Assembly (NCBI GenBank): GCA_040882055.1
Contig: JBBECA010000048.1
Location: forward strand, 1-64,000
Length of the DNA stretch: 64,000 nucleotides
Direction of reading: 5' to 3'
Origin: Nitriliruptor sp040882055
GTDB taxonomy: Bacteria > Actinomycetota > Nitriliruptoria > Nitriliruptorales > Nitriliruptoraceae
Shown here: positions 43,063 through 51,672 of the stretch, in pieces
Numbering within the stretch: position 1 is the first letter of the stretch
Layout of the letters: each line of letters begins with the position of its first letter
The notes under the pieces: model-generated
Database searches by the model: none
Seen by the model: only the letters and a program-made list of their open reading frames with translations
Told to the model about the DNA's origin: nothing
Program-made: the position numbers and the translations under genes

Positions 43063-44292
43063 TCAGGTGAGCACGTCGGTGGTCACGAGCGCGACCGCGC
43101 CCCCATCGGTGCGGACGAGCTCCACCCGGCGTCCACCGGGCCCGGTCGAAAGCCCGCGGAGCTTGCGTCGGAACGCGCCGAGATCCACCTCGACGCCGTG
43201 GAGCACCAGCTCGTACGGCCGCTCATCGACCGCCGCGAGGTGACGGCGGACCGCCTCGGCCCGCGCGGGCAGGACGGCCTCGATGGGACGTGCGCGGTAC
43301 CACGGCGACGGGGGCGGGGCGCCAGCGGTGGTCAGCAGCGCCCGCCGCTCGGCGAGACGTCGCGCACCGATCTCCCCGCCGATGCGGTCGTGGAGCCGGG
43401 CGCGGACGGCGGCCGGGGCGACCTCGACCAGGACCTCGCCGATCGGCCCGACGGGCAGACGGGCACCGCGCTCGTCGGCGCTCCGGGTGTGCGGCGGACC
43501 GGAGCCGTCCTCGCCGAGCATCGAGGCGGTGGTCCGCACACCCGGTCGGCGGAGGGCACCGGTCCAGACCACGGCCTCGACCAGGCGGCTCCCGACCTGG
43601 ACGAACTCGAGCTCCGCGTCGGGCGGCAGGTCCGGGTCGTCGAGGTCCACCCCGGGTCCGAGGACGACGGCCACGCCCGGCCCGCTGCGGACCGCGTGGA
43701 GGTGCGTCAGCAGCGCCGGCACGGAGGGCCGGTGGGCCGCGAGGCGGCGGACGCGTCGCCCATCGACCCGTCGACCGGGGTCGGCGTGGACGGGTGCCCC
43801 CGTCGGCGCGGGGTACCGCAGGGCATCGGCCACCACCGTCTCGACGCGGAGGCCACGCACGGACGCGTTGTGCCGCAGCAGCACGAGCCGCCCCGGGGCG
43901 GCGTCGAGCGCGGTCACCGCCGCGCCGGTCGCTGCGAGCGCGAGCGTGTCGCCGCCACAGCCCGCCGCTCGGTCCTCGAGGTGGCCGGCGCTGGCGAAGC
44001 GCTCGGCACGCCAAGCGCTGACGACCGGATCGCTGGCCTGTTCGAGGCCCTCGCGGGTGAACACGAGCTGGTCGGCATCGGGCCACCGTGCGCGTGCCCG
44101 ATCGCGTGCGAGCGCGGCGCCGACGACCGCAGCAGCCCGGCTCGCGTCGAGCCCGGCGGCGCGGAGCCGGGTGCCGACGCCGAGCACGTCAGCGCCCCCG
44201 GTCAGCTCGCGATCGGCGGCGACGACCGCGTCGAGGCCGTCGTCCGAGACCAACCAGGTCGCCACCTCGGGGTCGAGCTCGGGGCTGTCCAC
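43063..44292 (-). CDS. SAM-dependent methyltransferase, THUMP-like family
   Basis: 409 residues. Residues about 85-160 hold the SAM-binding core (LEDRAAGCGGDTLALAATGA, ALDAAPGRL) and HADPGRRVDGRRV resembles the family DPxRR motif. A helical N-terminal domain precedes it, and the C-terminal part (PYELVLHGVEVDLGAFRRKL) fits the THUMP-like domain. These actinobacterial proteins are usually annotated as class I methyltransferases of unknown substrate, perhaps acting on RNA. GTG 44292 is the start. It is isolated from its neighbours and no partner is evident. Confidence 0.82.
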   Translation of the reverse strand: MDSPELDPEVATWLVSDDGLDAVVAADRELTGGADVLGVGTRLRAAGLDASRAAAVVGAALARDRARARWPDADQLVFTREGLEQASDPVVSAWRAERFASAGHLEDRAAGCGGDTLALAATGAAVTALDAAPGRLVLLRHNASVRGLRVETVVADALRYPAPTGAPVHADPGRRVDGRRVRRLAAHRPSVPALLTHLHAVRSGPGVAVVLGPGVDLDDPDLPPDAELEFVQVGSRLVEAVVWTGALRRPGVRTTASMLGEDGSGPPHTRSADERGARLPVGPIGEVLVEVAPAAVRARLHDRIGGEIGARRLAERRALLTTAGAPPPSPWYRARPIEAVLPARAEAVRRHLAAVDERPYELVLHGVEVDLGAFRRKLRGLSTGPGGRRVELVRTDGGAVALVTTDVLT

Positions 44293-44492
44293 GCGGGATC
44301 CGGTGCGAGGTCGGCGGGGTCCGCCTGACCGTAGCGCGCGTCGGAGAACCGCCGGATCTTGCCGTCTCGGGCCGTGGAGCGGCAGAGCCCCGTCGCCGAT
44401 AGTGCTAGGCGAGCGCGCAACGGACGGTTACGGTCCCCGCACGTGTACCGCCGACCGGGTGGTACGGCACCCGATGGGGAGGCACAGCAGCC

Positions 44493-44801
44493 ATGGCAAC
44501 TGCCAAGAAGGCGACCGCGAAGAAGGCCACCGCCAAGAAGGCGACCGCGAAGAAGGCCACCGCCAAGAAGGCGACCGCGAAGAAGGCCACCGCCAAGAAG
44601 GCCACGAAGAAGACCACCGCGGCCGCCGGCGGCAACGTCGTCGTCGCCTCCAAGATCCGCGAGGCGGTCAAGGCGCAGGACGTGCGGATGTCGTCGGAGT
44701 TCGTCGACGCCGTCAACCAGCACGTCAACGAACTCATCGCCAAGGCCGCGGAACGTGCCAAGGACAACAAGCGCGGCACCGTCCGCCCCGGCGACCTCTG
44801 A
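44493..44801 (+). CDS. Lysine-repeat-tailed histone-fold-like protein
   Basis: 102 residues; ATG 44493 with GGGGAGG at 44476-44482. Residues 2-36 are seven perfect ATAKK repeats, then ATKKTT, giving a strongly basic, disordered tail like those on actinobacterial HU or eukaryotic H1. Residues 49-102 read VVVASKIREAVKAQDVRMSS, then a long helix EFVDAVNQHVNELIAKAAER, then KRGTVRPGDL. This order, helix-loop-long helix-loop-short helix with an R-x-T-V loop and trailing Asp, resembles archaeal and Bdellovibrio histones rather than HU. I infer a DNA-binding nucleoid protein. A strong hairpin follows, so it is monocistronic. Confidence 0.78.
   Translation: MATAKKATAKKATAKKATAKKATAKKATAKKATAKKATKKTTAAAGGNVVVASKIREAVKAQDVRMSSEFVDAVNQHVNELIAKAAERAKDNKRGTVRPGDL
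44511..44600 (+). repeat. 30-bp tandem repeat (3 copies) encoding the lysine tail
   Basis: Three identical 30-bp units, each two 15-bp halves that differ only at Ala wobble bases (GCG/GCC). They encode ATAKK pairs. The near-perfect DNA identity suggests recent expansion by slippage, so tail length may vary between strains. Confidence 0.95.
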
Positions 44802-44824
44802 TCGCAGAGCCGCACGGCAGCACG

Positions 44825-44854
44825 GGAGGGGGCGACCGGTCGGTCGCCCCCTCC
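44825..44854 (+). terminator. Hairpin terminator after the histone-fold gene
   Basis: A perfect 13-bp stem (GGAGGGGGCGACC with GGTCGCCCCCTCC) with a GGTC loop, 24 nt after the stop codon. Confidence 0.85.
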
Positions 44855-44938
44855 TCTCGTCCGACCTGTCACCTCGCCGCGACGGGCGGACCTGCGCCGG
44901 TCGGGCGGAGCTTGCGTCAGCGCCCAGGGGCGCGCCCG

Positions 44939-44944
44939 TACCCT
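44939..44944 (+). promoter_or_regulatory. -10-like TACCCT directly before the PAC2 gene
   Basis: TACCCT ends 8 nt before the ATG at 44953, so a transcript starting at the usual distance would be nearly leaderless. No ribosome site is visible there. Confidence 0.35.
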
Positions 44945-44952
44945 GCACGGTT

Positions 44953-45861
44953 ATGAGACTCCTCCGCCTGATCGCCGACCTCCCCGACGTCGGCCCCGAC
45001 CCCGTGCTGGTGGTCGCCCTCGACGGCTGGACCGACGCGGGCAGCGCCGGGACGACCGCTGCCGAGCTGCTCATCGACCAGTTCGATGTCACCGAGCTCG
45101 GTGCGTTCGACCCGGATGCGCTGTTCGACTACCGCGACCGTCGACCGGTGGTCGAGATCGATGGCGGTCTGCTCGGCGCCCCGCGGTGGCCCGAGCTCCA
45201 CGTCGACGTCGTGCGTCCGCCCGCCGGTCCGACCCTGATCGTCGTCGGCGGCGCGGAACCGGACCTGCGGTGGCGCACGATCGCCGACGATCTCGTCGAG
45301 CTCGCCGAGGCGCTCGACATCCGGCGGTACGTCGGGCTCGGCAGCGTGCCGGGGCCGATCCCGCACACCCGCCCGGTCCAGCTCATCTCGACCTCGTCGG
45401 ATCCGGACCTCCTGGCCACGTTCGGTCACCCCCACGAGCAGGTGGTCGTGCCGGCCTCGTGCCAGGTCGCCCTCGAGGCGGCGTTCCGCACCGCGGGGAT
45501 GACAACCCTCGGCCTCTGGGCCCGGCTCCCCCACTACGTCGCCACCGACTACCCGATGGCGTCGAAGGCGTTGCTGGAGCGGTTCTCGGCCTACACCGGC
45601 ACGCCCGTCGACACCTCGGGCTTCGACGAGGCGATCGAGGATCAGCGCGAGCAGCTCGACGAAGCGGCATCGGCCTCCGAGGAGATCACCGAGCACGTGC
45701 GCGGGCTCGAGTCGATGTACGACGCCGTCGTCGAGGCCGAGCGGCTCGAACGCTACGACGAGGGTGAGTCGCGGTTGACCGAACTCAGCGCCGAACAGGT
45801 GCCGAGCGGCGAGGAGATCGCTGCCGAGGTCGAACGCTTCCTGCGCGGTCGGACCGACTGA
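44953..45861 (+). CDS. PAC2-family (proteasome-assembly-chaperone-like) protein
   Basis: 302 residues in the PAC2 family: DPVLVVALDGWTDAGSAGTT at the start, then AEALDIRRYVGLGSVPGPIP and LWARLPHYVATDYPMASKAL. Eukaryotic PAC2 helps 20S proteasome assembly, but bacterial members are widespread in actinobacteria without a settled role. ATG 44953 lies at the end of the promoter-like element, so translation may start on a leaderless message. The C-terminal region is an acidic, Glu-rich helix (LESMYDAVVEAERLERYD). It is convergent with an aldehyde dehydrogenase gene. Confidence 0.85.
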   Translation: MRLLRLIADLPDVGPDPVLVVALDGWTDAGSAGTTAAELLIDQFDVTELGAFDPDALFDYRDRRPVVEIDGGLLGAPRWPELHVDVVRPPAGPTLIVVGGAEPDLRWRTIADDLVELAEALDIRRYVGLGSVPGPIPHTRPVQLISTSSDPDLLATFGHPHEQVVVPASCQVALEAAFRTAGMTTLGLWARLPHYVATDYPMASKALLERFSAYTGTPVDTSGFDEAIEDQREQLDEAASASEEITEHVRGLESMYDAVVEAERLERYDEGESRLTELSAEQVPSGEEIAAEVERFLRGRTD

Positions 45862-45912
45862 CTCGGCCCGCTGCCCACGACCTCGCTGGCACCCCTGCGG
45901 CATCCGGGAGGG

Positions 45913-47466
45913 CTACAGCCGGAAGTCGAGGTCAGCGGGCACGGTCGCGACGTCCATCTGCGCCTTCTGCAGCTTGCCCGAGTGGTCCCAGTTCACCGAC
46001 TGCCACCGGGTGACCTGGTCGAGCACCCAGACCCCGGACTGGCGGGCCCCGTTGCCCGAGCGCCCGTTGCCGCCGAACGGCAGGTGCGCCTCGGCCCCCG
46101 AGGTCGAGTTGTTCACCGACAGCATGCCGGCGGTGACCTGCTCGGCGAAGCGGAACGCCGCGCTGGCATCCCGGGTGTAGATCGCGCTCGACAGTCCGTA
46201 CCCGTGGGCGTTGGCCAGGTGCACCGCCTCGTCGAACGAGCCCGCGGTGGCGACCGGCACGATCGGTCCGAAGGTCTCCTCGCGGTACAGCAGGTCGTCC
46301 TCGGTGACGCCGTCGACGATGACGGGGTGCTCGAAGATGCCGGCGTCGGGGTCACCGACGAACCCGGCACGGGGACGGTCCGCGGTGATCCGTCCGAGCG
46401 CACTCGAGCCGGACACGCGGTGGTGGGGCTGGATGTGCTCGAGCCAGGCTTCGAACCCGTCAGCGAACCGCTGGTTCAGCATCGGGCCGTAGAGCACCTC
46501 ACCGGTCGGGTCGCCGACCGCCGCGGCCTCCACCGCCGCCGTGAAGCGCGTGAGGAACTCGTCGTGGACCTGCTCGTGCACGACCGCGACCCCGAGCGAG
46601 GTGCACCGCTGGCCGGCGGTGCCGAAACCGCTGAACAGCGCACCCTCGACGGCCAGGTCGAGATCGGCGTCGGGCAGGACGACCAGCGGGTTCTTCCCAC
46701 CGAGCTCCAAGGTCGGGGCGACGAGGTGCTCGCCGCAGGTCGCCGCGATGGTCCGGCCGACGGCCGATGAGCCGGTGAAGCCCACCTTCTGGACGTGCCC
46801 CGTCGCGAGCGCACGCTCGAGACCCTCGGCCGTGGTGGCTCCGTCGGCCTGGACCAGCTGCAGCGCCTCGCCGGGGATGCCCGCGGCCGTGATGCAGCGC
46901 ACGAACGCGTCCGCGATCGCCGGCGCGTACTCGGCCGGCTTCCAGACCACCGCGTTGCCCGCCAGCAACGCCGGCACGAGGTACCAGGACGGCACGGCGA
47001 TCGGGAAGTTGCCGGCGGTGATGACCGCCATGACCCCGACGGGGCGGCGGAAGGTGAACAGCTGCTTGTCGGGCATCTCCGACGGCACCGTCATCCCGTA
47101 GAGCCGCCTGCCCTCCGCGGCGAAGAAGACGCAGGTGTCGATGACCTCCTGGACCTCGCCGAGCGCCTCGGGGTAGGGCTTGCCGATCTCGCGGGTCACC
47201 AGGGACGCCAGGGCAGCCTTGTTCGCCGAGATGATCCGGGCGAGGTCACCGATCGCTGCGCCCCGGACCGGGGCCGGCGTCGCTGCCCACGCCCGCTGCC
47301 CGGCGGCGGCGCGCTCGCAGGCGCGGGCGTAGGTCGCTGCGTCAGCGAGCGAGAGGCGGCTGACGGTGTCCTCGAGCCGGGCGGGGTTCGGGTTCTCGAT
47401 CCACTGTCCGCCCTCGACCGGTGCGCCGTCGATGCGGCTGCAGAGCTCGTAGGTCTCGCTCGTCAC
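45913..47466 (-). CDS. Aldehyde dehydrogenase, ALDH7-like
   Basis: NAD(P)-dependent oxidation of an aldehyde to the acid. GTG 47466 has GGAGGAG 6 nt upstream and gives 517 residues. Catalytic features are intact: general base Glu in LELGGKNPLVVLPDADLDLA and nucleophile Cys288 in GTAGQRCTSLGVAVVHEQ; NAD-binding region GFTGSSAVGRTIAATCGEHL. The GQRCTS context with VHEQVHDEFL resembles ALDH7/aminoadipic-semialdehyde-type enzymes. The physiological aldehyde cannot be deduced; no catabolic cluster surrounds it. Confidence 0.92.
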   Translation of the reverse strand: MTSETYELCSRIDGAPVEGGQWIENPNPARLEDTVSRLSLADAATYARACERAAAGQRAWAATPAPVRGAAIGDLARIISANKAALASLVTREIGKPYPEALGEVQEVIDTCVFFAAEGRRLYGMTVPSEMPDKQLFTFRRPVGVMAVITAGNFPIAVPSWYLVPALLAGNAVVWKPAEYAPAIADAFVRCITAAGIPGEALQLVQADGATTAEGLERALATGHVQKVGFTGSSAVGRTIAATCGEHLVAPTLELGGKNPLVVLPDADLDLAVEGALFSGFGTAGQRCTSLGVAVVHEQVHDEFLTRFTAAVEAAAVGDPTGEVLYGPMLNQRFADGFEAWLEHIQPHHRVSGSSALGRITADRPRAGFVGDPDAGIFEHPVIVDGVTEDDLLYREETFGPIVPVATAGSFDEAVHLANAHGYGLSSAIYTRDASAAFRFAEQVTAGMLSVNNSTSGAEAHLPFGGNGRSGNGARQSGVWVLDQVTRWQSVNWDHSGKLQKAQMDVATVPADLDFRL

Positions 47467-47590
47467 GTGCGGCTCCTCCAGGGTGGTGACCGCTGAACCT
47501 AGGCACCTCGAGGTCACGGGTCGGCCGCCGGCGGCGGCTCGGCCGACTGGCGCACGTGCCGGGCGTGCGGGCGCGAGGGGCCACCCGCAG

Positions 47591-47596
47591 TAGCCT
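47591..47596 (+). promoter_or_regulatory. Candidate -10 box TAGCCT before adenosine kinase
   Basis: TAGCCT lies 62 nt before the start, in the 192-bp divergent gap with the dehydrogenase gene. Part of the recurring hexamer set; no clear -35. Confidence 0.4.
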
Positions 47597-47658
47597 GCTC
47601 GCGCCCCGGGGATCGGCCCCCGCTCCCCTCCCGCCCATCAGCACCCCTCGAGGCTCCC

Positions 47659-48636
47659 GTGCGCATCGCCGTCACCGGTTCGATCGCCACCGACTACCTG
47701 ATGACCTTCCCCGGTCGCTTCGCCGAACAGCTGGTGGCCGACCAGCTCGACCGGATCAGCCTGTCGTTCCTGGTCGACGAGCTCGAGGTCCGTCGCGGCG
47801 GCGTGGCGGCCAACATCTGCTTCGGGCTCGGTCAGCTCGGGCGCGCCGCGGTCCTGGTCGGCGCCGTCGGGGCGGACTTCGACGGTGACTACCGCGCGTG
47901 GCTGAAGCGACACGGTGTCGACACCTCCGGCGTCCACGTCTCCGAGCTCAAGCACACGGCACGGTTCCTGTGCACCACCGACCTCGACCAGAACCAGATG
48001 GCCTCGTTCTACACCGGCGCGATGGAGGAGGCTCGGTTCATCGAACTGGCACCCATCGGTGAGCGGACCGGCGGCTTCGACCTGGTGGTGATCTCCCCGA
48101 ACGACCCCGAGGCGATGCTCCGCCACACCCGCGAGTGCCGCCAGCTCGACATCCCCTTCATGGCCGATCCGGGCCAGCAGCTGGCCCGCATGGAGGGTGA
48201 ACAGGTCCGCAAGCTCGTCGACGGCGCCGCCTACCTCATCACCAACGACTACGAGAAGGCGCTGCTCGAGTCGAAGACCGGCTGGTCGTCCGACGAGGTG
48301 CTCGGCCGCGTCGGCACGCGCATCACCACGCTCGGTCCCAAGGGTTGCGTGATCGAGACCGACGACGGCCTCGTGTGCGAGGTGCCAGCGGCGCCCGAAC
48401 AGCGCCGTGAGGACCCGACCGGCGTCGGTGATGCGTTCCGTGCCGGGTTGCTCGCCGGCCTGTCGTGGCACCTCGGGCTGGAGCGGTCCGCCCAGATCGG
48501 TTCGATGGTCGCGACCTACGTGCTCGAGCACGTCGGTACGCAGGAGTACGAGCTCGACGCCGACGACTTCCTCGCCCGCCTCGGCGGGGTGTACGGCCAG
48601 GAGGCCGCCGCCGAGGTCCGCCCGCACCTCGGCTGA
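47659..48636 (+). CDS. adoK: Adenosine kinase, actinobacterial PfkB type
   Basis: Phosphorylates adenosine to AMP. Its sequence closely follows, from memory, M. tuberculosis AdoK (Rv2202c): IAVTGSIATDYLMTFPGRFA, DELEVRRGGVAANICFGLGQ, FMADPGQQLARMEGEQVRKL and LITNDYEKALLESKTGWS. The PfkB signature with catalytic Asp258 is DPTGVGDAFRAGLLAGLSW. 325 residues. It could recycle the adenosine released by SahH, encoded 11 kb downstream. Confidence 0.95.
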   Translation: MRIAVTGSIATDYLMTFPGRFAEQLVADQLDRISLSFLVDELEVRRGGVAANICFGLGQLGRAAVLVGAVGADFDGDYRAWLKRHGVDTSGVHVSELKHTARFLCTTDLDQNQMASFYTGAMEEARFIELAPIGERTGGFDLVVISPNDPEAMLRHTRECRQLDIPFMADPGQQLARMEGEQVRKLVDGAAYLITNDYEKALLESKTGWSSDEVLGRVGTRITTLGPKGCVIETDDGLVCEVPAAPEQRREDPTGVGDAFRAGLLAGLSWHLGLERSAQIGSMVATYVLEHVGTQEYELDADDFLARLGGVYGQEAAAEVRPHLG

Positions 48637-48648
48637 GCGGCACGCCCG

Positions 48649-49161
48649 GTGAGCCTCCTCATCGCCTACCTCACCGTGTTCGTCGCGGCCGCCATCCCCT
48701 GGCTCGAGGTGCTGCTGGTCGTCCCGGCCGGCATCGTGGCCGGGTTGCCACCGGCACCGACGGCGGTCGTCGCCGCGCTGGGCAACACGGCGACGCTCGT
48801 GCCGCTCGTGCTCGGCGGTGACCGCTTGCGCACCTGGTGGCGCGAACGCCGCCACCGCGAGGACGCCGGCCCGGATGGGCCGACACCGTTCGTCGAACCG
48901 GAGGGGAGGTCGGGGCGTGCCCAGCGGCTGTTCGACCGCTACGGGCTGGCAGGGCTCGCGGTGCTCGGGCCGCTCCTGACCGGGATCCACGTGGCGGCGA
49001 TCGTCGCCCTCGCCGCGGGTGCCGACCGTCGTCGTGCGCTGCTCTGGCTCACCGCCGGGGTTGTGGTGTGGGCCGGGCTCGCCGCGGTCGCCACGGTCGT
49101 CGGCATCGAGGCCCTCGTCGACCCCGACCAGCTCCCCGACCTCGGGCTGCGCCGGCCCTGA
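48649..49161 (+). CDS. Small multidrug-export-family membrane protein
   Basis: 170 residues with three to four hydrophobic segments (SLLIAYLTVFVAAAIPWLEV, AVVAALGNTATLVPLVLGGD, LLWLTAGVVVWAGLAAVATV). The early IPWLEVLLVVPAGI motif is typical of the Sm_multidrug_ex family (PF06695), whose function is poorly known. GTG 48649 lies 12 nt after the adoK stop, so it may be co-transcribed. A charged loop of about 40 residues sits in the middle. Confidence 0.75.
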   Translation: MSLLIAYLTVFVAAAIPWLEVLLVVPAGIVAGLPPAPTAVVAALGNTATLVPLVLGGDRLRTWWRERRHREDAGPDGPTPFVEPEGRSGRAQRLFDRYGLAGLAVLGPLLTGIHVAAIVALAAGADRRRALLWLTAGVVVWAGLAAVATVVGIEALVDPDQLPDLGLRRP

Positions 49162-49167
49162 TGACCG

Positions 49168-49195
49168 GAGGTCTCGCTACGCGAGCTGCTCGACC
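49168..49195. repeat. Direct repeat copy 1 (28 bp, identical to 49203-49230)
   Basis: A perfect copy of the sequence covering the end of serC, spaced 35 bp apart. It contains the palindrome CTCGC-TAC-GCGAG. The element begins GAGGTCTCG and ends GCTCGACC, the look of the interspersed actinobacterial repeats flanking genes. Confidence 0.9.
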
Positions 49196-49202
49196 CGATC
49201 GC

Positions 49203-49230
49203 GAGGTCTCGCTACGCGAGCTGCTCGACC
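49203..49230. repeat. Direct repeat copy 2, spanning the serC stop codon
   Basis: The same 28 bp. Its right part encodes the last residues (VEQLA) and stop of serC on the minus strand, its left part lies beyond the stop. The internal palindrome could form a hairpin in the 3' end of the message. Confidence 0.9.
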
Positions 49231-50330
49231 ACCCAGTCCACGGTCGCGGTGTACGCCTCGAGGTCGGCGGCATCGACCGCCGGGAACATCCCGATGCGGA
49301 GCTGGTTGCGGCCGAGCTTGCGGTAGGCGTCGGTGTCGAGCACCCCGTTGGCGCGCAGCACCGCGTTGATGTCATCGGCGGAGATGGCCTCGTCGATGTC
49401 GATCGTCGCCACGACCAGCGACCTCGCCTCCTCGTCGGTGACGAACGGCGACGCCCAGTCGCGCTCGTGCGCCCACCCGTAGACGTGCCCGGCCTTGGCC
49501 CGCTGTGCCTCGACGACGCCGGCGAGATCGCCGTAGGTGGCGCGCATCCAGTCGACCTGCTCCGCGGCGAGGAAGACCGTCGACACGCTCGGGGTGTTGT
49601 AGGTCTGGTTCTGGCGCGAGTTGTCGAGCGCCGTCTTGAGGTCCAGGAAGGTCGGGATGTAGCGGTCCGAGGCGGCGATGCGCTCGATGCGTTCGACGGC
49701 GGCCGGCGAGACGATCGCGACCGTCAGGCCGCCCTCCGAGGCGAACCCCTTCTGGAGGGAGAAGTAGTAGACGTCGGTCGCGGCGAGGTCGACCGGGAGG
49801 CCCCCGGCGCCCGAGGTCGCGTCCACGAGCACCAGCGCATCGTCGGTGCGGACCGGATCCTGCATCACGCCGGTCGAGGTCTCGTTGTGGGTGAACGCCT
49901 GCACGTCCACCCCCTCGGGCGCAGCCGAGGCCTCCGGGCGGGTGCCCGGATCCGCAGCGACGACGTCCGGGTCATCGAGCCACGGCGCCGCAGCGGTCGC
50001 CTTGGCGAACTTCGAGGAGAACTCACCGAAGGTGTAGTGGCGGGAACGTCGGTCGACCAGACCGAACGCTGCGGCCTCCCAGAACGCCGTCGCCCCGCCC
50101 AGGGTCAGCAGCACCTCGTAGCCCTCGGGGAGACCGAACAGGTCCGCCATGGACTCCTGGAGGCGGGCGACCTCACCCTTGACCCCAGGCTTGCGGTGCG
50201 AGGTGCCGAGCAGACCACCCGCGACCTCGGCGAGCCGCGCGACCGCCTCGGGACGGATCTTGGAGGGGCCGCAGCCGAAGCGTCCATCGGCCGGGAGGAG
50301 CTCGGAGGGGATGGTCAGGGTGGGAGCCAC
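49212..50330 (-). CDS. serC: Phosphoserine aminotransferase
   Basis: PLP enzyme converting 3-phosphohydroxypyruvate and glutamate to phosphoserine in serine synthesis. The 372-residue protein begins PTLTIPSELLPADGRFGCGP and has ELGTSHRKPG-like substrate loop (LLGTSHRKPGVKGEVARLQE), THNETSTGV and cofactor Lys in YYFSLQKGFASEGGL. This is the actinobacterial SerC form. GTG 50330 is divergent from aspC; the stop lies inside a 28-bp repeat. Confidence 0.95.
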   Translation of the reverse strand: MAPTLTIPSELLPADGRFGCGPSKIRPEAVARLAEVAGGLLGTSHRKPGVKGEVARLQESMADLFGLPEGYEVLLTLGGATAFWEAAAFGLVDRRSRHYTFGEFSSKFAKATAAAPWLDDPDVVAADPGTRPEASAAPEGVDVQAFTHNETSTGVMQDPVRTDDALVLVDATSGAGGLPVDLAATDVYYFSLQKGFASEGGLTVAIVSPAAVERIERIAASDRYIPTFLDLKTALDNSRQNQTYNTPSVSTVFLAAEQVDWMRATYGDLAGVVEAQRAKAGHVYGWAHERDWASPFVTDEEARSLVVATIDIDEAISADDINAVLRANGVLDTDAYRKLGRNQLRIGMFPAVDAADLEAYTATVDWVVEQLA

Positions 50331-50479
50331 GTTCGGGCCTCTGGTCGGGTCGGCGGTGTGGAGGAGGTCGGGGACGAGTCAACCGTCACCACCGCCGGAC
50401 CGCCAAGTGGGGCCCCGTGGCGGTGTCGCTACGCTCGGGCGCGACCTCCCCACCTCGCTACCGATCCACGGAGCACCTC

Positions 50480-51670
50480 GTGTCCCTCGCTCGCCGCATC
50501 GCTGACATGGAAGCGTCCCCGACGCTCGCCGTCGACGCCAAGGCCAAGGCCCTGAAGGCCGCTGGTGAGCCGGTCATCGGCTTCGGCGCGGGTGAACCGG
50601 ATTTCCCGACCCCGGCCAACATCGTCGAGGCGGCGCAGCGTGCAGCGGCGGATCCGGCCAACCACCGCTACTCCCCCGCCCCCGGGCTTCCCGCCCTCCG
50701 CGAGGCCATCGCCGCCAAGACGCTGCGTGACACCGGGTTCGAGATCACGCCCGACCAGGTCACGGTGACCAACGGCGGCAAGCACGCGCTCTACAACGTC
50801 TTCCAGGCGCTGGTCGACCCCGGCGACGAGGTGCTCATCCCCGCGCCCTACTGGGTCAGCTACCCCGCCCAGGTCGAGCTCGCCGACGGCTCCCCCGTCG
50901 CGGTCCCGACCACCAAGGACACCGGTTTCCGCACCTCGGTCGCCCAGCTCGAGGAGCTGCGGACCGAGCGGACCAAGGCGCTGGTCTTCGTCTCGCCCTC
51001 GAACCCGACCGGCGCGGTCTACCCCGCCGACGAGGTCGCCGCGATCGGCGCCTGGGCTGCCGAGCACGGCATCTGGGTCATCACCGACGAGATCTACGAG
51101 CACCTCATCTACGGCGGGGCCACGATGACCTCGTTGCCGGTGGTCGCGCCGGAGGCGGCGCCCCGGACGATCGTCGTCAACGGGGTGGCCAAGAGCTACG
51201 CGATGACGGGGTGGCGGGTCGGCTGGTCGATCGCGCCGCTCGAGATCGCCAAGGGCATCGGCAAGCTGCAGTCCCAGGTGACCTCGAACGTGGCCAACGT
51301 CGCGCAGGTCGCCTCGATCGAGGCGCTGGCCGGTTCCCAGGACGCGGTGGCCGAGATGCGCGAGGCGTTCGACCGCCGGCGCCAGCTCGCCGTGAAGGAG
51401 CTGTCGGCGATCGACGGCGTCGAGGTCGTCGAGCCCGAGGGGGCCTTCTACGTCTTCCCCTCGTTCGAGGGCGTGCTCGGGCGTCAGGTCGCCGGACGGA
51501 CGGTGTCGAACACGCTCGAGCTCGCCGAGGTCCTGCTCGAGGAGGCCAAGGTCGCCCTCGTCCCCGGCGAGGCCTTCGGCGCCCCCGGCTACGCACGCCT
51601 GTCCTACGCCCTCGGCGACGACGACCTCGCCGAGGGCATCGCTCGGATCGCGGACCTGCTCGGCACCTGA
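50480..51670 (+). CDS. aspC: Aspartate aminotransferase, class I
   Basis: PLP transaminase of 396 residues, likely exchanging amino groups between aspartate and 2-oxoglutarate. GTG 50480 is preceded by GGAG. Family features: VIGFGAGEPDFPTPANIVEA, YSPAPGLPALREAIA, VFVSPSNPTGAVYP and cofactor Lys238 in VNGVAKSYAMTGWRVGW. The subgroup also includes prephenate-aminotransferase activity, so a role in aromatic amino acid synthesis with the aroH-tyrA-aroA cluster is possible but not shown. Confidence 0.93.
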   Translation: MSLARRIADMEASPTLAVDAKAKALKAAGEPVIGFGAGEPDFPTPANIVEAAQRAAADPANHRYSPAPGLPALREAIAAKTLRDTGFEITPDQVTVTNGGKHALYNVFQALVDPGDEVLIPAPYWVSYPAQVELADGSPVAVPTTKDTGFRTSVAQLEELRTERTKALVFVSPSNPTGAVYPADEVAAIGAWAAEHGIWVITDEIYEHLIYGGATMTSLPVVAPEAAPRTIVVNGVAKSYAMTGWRVGWSIAPLEIAKGIGKLQSQVTSNVANVAQVASIEALAGSQDAVAEMREAFDRRRQLAVKELSAIDGVEVVEPEGAFYVFPSFEGVLGRQVAGRTVSNTLELAEVLLEEAKVALVPGEAFGAPGYARLSYALGDDDLAEGIARIADLLGT

Positions 51671-51672
51671 GA

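Noticed and set aside
44511..44600. CRISPR array
   Set aside because: The repeats are contiguous, in-frame coding units without spacers.
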